A stretch of DNA of 64,000 nt, taken from the NCBI RefSeq assembly GCF_003600685.1, contig NZ_CP032084.1, positions 4,650,001 through 4,714,000 on the forward strand, read 5' to 3'. The translations under genes were made by a program, and so were the position numbers. Numbering within the stretch: position 1 is the first letter of the stretch; each line of letters starts with the position of its first letter. The DNA is from Achromobacter sp. B7 (GTDB taxonomy: Bacteria; Pseudomonadota; Gammaproteobacteria; Burkholderiales; Burkholderiaceae_B). The notes beneath the pieces were generated by a model. The model worked only from the letters and a program-made list of their open reading frames with translations, did no database searches and had not been told where the DNA came from. Of this stretch, positions 61,960 to 64,000 are shown piece after piece.

Positions 61960-62758
61960 TCTTCTGCTTGCCGCCACGGGCGTTACGCGGCGCTTTGGCG
62001 GGCTGACCGCCGTGAACGGCGTGTCCCTGTCGCTGGCGCGCGGGCAAGTGCACGCCGTCATCGGCACCAACGGCGCGGGCAAGTCCACGCTGATCAATAT
62101 CCTGTCCGGCGAGCTTGCGCCCAGCAGCGGGCAGGTCATGCTGGGCGCACAGGACATTACCGCCTGGCGCCAACCGCAACGAGCCCGCGCCGGGCTGGGC
62201 CGCAGCTACCAGCGGTCCACGTTATTCCCCGAATTAAGCGTGTTCGAAAACTGCCGCCTGACCGCGCAGGCGGCACGCCAGCGCTTCTGGCATTGGTGGC
62301 GCCCAGCCGCCGACTGCCGCCGCAGCGCCGAGCTGGCGCACCACGCGCTGGAACGCACCGGCCTTGCCGGCGATGCCACGCGCACGGCCGGCCTGTTGCC
62401 ACACGGCCGCAAGCGTCAGCTTGAAATCGCCATGTGCCTGGCGGGCGAGCCGCAGGTGTTGTTGCTGGACGAGCCCCTTGCCGGCATGGGGCCGGAAGAA
62501 ACCGACCGCATCCTGGACCTGCTGCAAACATTGAAGACGGGCCACGCCATCCTGCTGGTCGAGCACGACATGGACGCGGTTTTTCGTATCGCCGAAACCA
62601 TCACGGTAATGGTCAACGGCACCGCCATCGCCAGCGGCACGCCCGAGGCCATACGCGCCAACGCCGACGTGCGCACCGCCTACCTGGGTGAAGACGCCCA
62701 GCCCACCCACGCACCAGGAGCCGCCGCATGCACGCCATCGCAAACCACGACGCGCTGA
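61952..62758 (+). CDS. Branched-chain-type ABC transporter ATP-binding protein (LivG)
   Basis: A 268-residue ABC ATPase. Walker A is VIGTNGAGKSTLINILSGE, and LGRSYQRSTLFPELSVFENC is the Q-loop region. The signature region is degenerate: LLPHGRKRQLEIAMCLA, where LSGGQ reads LPHGR, as in many LivG proteins. Walker B is QVLLLDEPLAGM and the H-loop is ILLVEHDMDAVF. The start ATG overlaps the permease stop, implying coupled translation. It forms the motor with the next gene. Confidence 0.9.
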   Translation: MSDLLLAATGVTRRFGGLTAVNGVSLSLARGQVHAVIGTNGAGKSTLINILSGELAPSSGQVMLGAQDITAWRQPQRARAGLGRSYQRSTLFPELSVFENCRLTAQAARQRFWHWWRPAADCRRSAELAHHALERTGLAGDATRTAGLLPHGRKRQLEIAMCLAGEPQVLLLDEPLAGMGPEETDRILDLLQTLKTGHAILLVEHDMDAVFRIAETITVMVNGTAIASGTPEAIRANADVRTAYLGEDAQPTHAPGAAACTPSQTTTR

Positions 62759-63456
62759 TCGAGGCCGGCGGCCTGCACGTGTACTACGGCGCCAGCCATG
62801 TGCTGCGCGGTGTCGACATGCACATCGCGCGCGGCGAATCCGTTGGGCTTGTCGGCCGCAACGGCATGGGCAAAACCACCTTGATCCGCAGCCTGATGGG
62901 CCAGGTCAAGAGCTCGCGCGGCCAGGTGCGCGTGGCCGGGCGCGATTGCACACGGGCGCCTGCGCACGCCATTGCACAACTGGGCGTGGCCTACGTGCCC
63001 GAAGGCCGAGGCATATTTCCAAATTTGAACGTACGCGAAAACCTGCAAGTGGCGGCGCGTGCCGGCGTGCGCGGCGGGCGCGATTGGACTTACGCGCGCG
63101 TGCTGGAGACCTTTCCCCGACTGCGCGAACGGCTGGGCCACGGCGGGCAGCAACTATCAGGAGGCGAACAGCAGATGCTGGCCATCGGACGCGCGCTGAT
63201 GACCAACCCCGATCTGCTGATTCTGGACGAAGCCACCGAAGGGCTGGCCCCGCTGATCGTGGCCGAGATCTGGCGCATCATCCGCGAGATCCGCTTGACC
63301 GGCATGTCCACGCTGATCGTCGACCGCAACTATCGCGCGGTGCTCGAACACACCGACCGGTGTCTGGTGATGGAAAAAGGACTGATAGTCGAAGACGGCA
63401 ATAGCGCGTCGCTGGCCCGGCAACCGGAACAGCTGACGCGCTATCTGGGCGTGTAG
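62728..63456 (+). CDS. Branched-chain-type ABC transporter ATP-binding protein (LivF)
   Basis: A 242-residue ABC ATPase. Walker A is LVGRNGMGKTTLIRSLMG. QLGVAYVPEGRGIFPNLNVRENL is typical of LivF. The signature is QLSGGEQQMLAIGRAL, Walker B is DLLILDEATEGL and the H-loop position reads LIVDRNYRAVL, with Arg-Asn where EH/DH is usual. Its start overlaps the previous gene by 31 bases. It is the last gene of the benzoate uptake operon and is convergent with the next gene. Confidence 0.9.
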   Translation: MHAIANHDALIEAGGLHVYYGASHVLRGVDMHIARGESVGLVGRNGMGKTTLIRSLMGQVKSSRGQVRVAGRDCTRAPAHAIAQLGVAYVPEGRGIFPNLNVRENLQVAARAGVRGGRDWTYARVLETFPRLRERLGHGGQQLSGGEQQMLAIGRALMTNPDLLILDEATEGLAPLIVAEIWRIIREIRLTGMSTLIVDRNYRAVLEHTDRCLVMEKGLIVEDGNSASLARQPEQLTRYLGV

Positions 63457-63477
63457 ACGTACGCGCCCCGCCGTACT

Positions 63478-64000
63478 TCAGATGATGGCTTCGATCAGGA
63501 AGGGGCCACGGCGCTTGAGGCCGTCGGCCAGCGCGCGCGCGAAGCCTTCCACCGTATCCACGCTGACCGCCTCCACGCCCATGCCGCGCGCCAGGTGCGT
63601 CCAGTCCAGGTAGGGTTCTTCCAGATCCAGCATGCGGCGCGCATTGCGGCCGGGTTCCTCCACGCCCACGTTTTTCATCTCGCCGTGCAAGGTGGCGTAG
63701 GAACGGTTGGCCAGGATCACTGTCAGGCAGTCCAGGTTTTCGCGCGCCTGCGTCCACAGCGCCTGCAAGGTGTACATGCCGCTACCGTCGGCTTGCAGCG
63801 TGATGACCTTGCGGTCCGGGCACGCCACGGCCGCGCCCGTGGCCAGCGGCAGGCCGATACCGATTGCGCCGCCCGTCAGCATCAGCCAATCGTGCGGAGC
63901 GCTGCTGGCGCTGTAGATCGGAAATTCGCGGCCCTGCGTGATGGACTCATCGCACACGATGGCCTGCTCGGGCAAGGTATGCGCGATCAGGATGTTCACA
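63478..64000 (-). CDS. Thiamine-pyrophosphate-dependent enzyme, C-terminal part (partial)
   Basis: The frame is open to the right edge, so only the C-terminal ~174 residues are seen. LTGGAIGIGLPLATGAAVACPDRKVITLQADGSGMYTLQALWTQARENLDCLTVILANRSYATLHGE is the TPP-binding domain (GDG replaced by ADG, then the Asn) of the acetolactate synthase/benzoylformate decarboxylase group. It is convergent with the benzoate importer, so it belongs to another transcript. The substrate is unknown. Confidence 0.8.
   Translation of the reverse strand, partial: VNILIAHTLPEQAIVCDESITQGREFPIYSASSAPHDWLMLTGGAIGIGLPLATGAAVACPDRKVITLQADGSGMYTLQALWTQARENLDCLTVILANRSYATLHGEMKNVGVEEPGRNARRMLDLEEPYLDWTHLARGMGVEAVSVDTVEGFARALADGLKRRGPFLIEAII

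Overview
The window looks like the chromosome of an Achromobacter- or Bordetella-like member of the Alcaligenaceae (Betaproteobacteria). It is GC-rich and densely coding. It carries the ffs-dnaX-ybaB-recR block, carAB, an uptake-type ABC system, several Bug-type/LysR catabolic modules and a benzoyl-CoA 'box' cluster. This placement is inferred from gene content and protein character only. No insertion sequence, prophage, integrase other than XerD, CRISPR array or rRNA was seen.

Left part (1-20750). The end of an ABC ATPase gene is followed by a LysR regulator, a histidine phosphatase and an SDR. Next come carA-carB (leftward), transaldolase and an AhpD-like protein. A bacteriophytochrome operon follows: bphP, a single-domain response regulator, a protein resembling a degenerate histidine kinase, and heme oxygenase. 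A leftward operon joins a family III CoA-transferase to a complete NMT1/Tau-type ABC importer. After it come recR, ybaB and dnaX, with the SRP RNA gene (ffs) upstream.

Middle part (20750-50350). A 15-bp minisatellite lies beside an AddA/AddB-like helicase-nuclease pair. Then follow an MFS transporter and an acetate module: DUF485 protein, ActP, Acs and a LuxR-type response regulator on one strand, facing a hybrid histidine kinase. A tRNA-Arg(CCU), a D-Ala-D-Ala peptidase, a ribbon-helix-helix protein, a zinc alcohol dehydrogenase and a DJ-1/PfpI protein come next. A LysR/DapA-like/Bug/SDR catabolic cluster, YbaK, XerD, a LysR/TPP-enzyme pair and glutaryl-CoA dehydrogenase complete this part.

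Right part (50350-64000). This is an aerobic benzoyl-CoA pathway. boxC-boxB-boxA and a MaoC protein run leftward with boxR upstream. A DUF4863 protein, benzoate-CoA ligase and a five-gene branched-chain-type ABC importer run rightward. Benzoate would be imported, activated to benzoyl-CoA, epoxidised by BoxAB and ring-opened by BoxC. BoxR is the likely benzoyl-CoA-responsive repressor. TGCA-N6-TGCA-type sites sit on both promoter regions. The next enzyme, the semialdehyde dehydrogenase BoxD, is not in the window. The window ends inside a second TPP-dependent enzyme.

The most unusual features are: (i) short tandem repeats of different unit lengths just behind, or running through, the stop codons of many genes; (ii) the ChpT-like pseudo-kinase in the phytochrome operon; (iii) two clamp-motif-like peptides in a disordered insert of the AddA-like helicase; and (iv) an acetate two-component system whose kinase lacks the transporter domain seen in CrbS.
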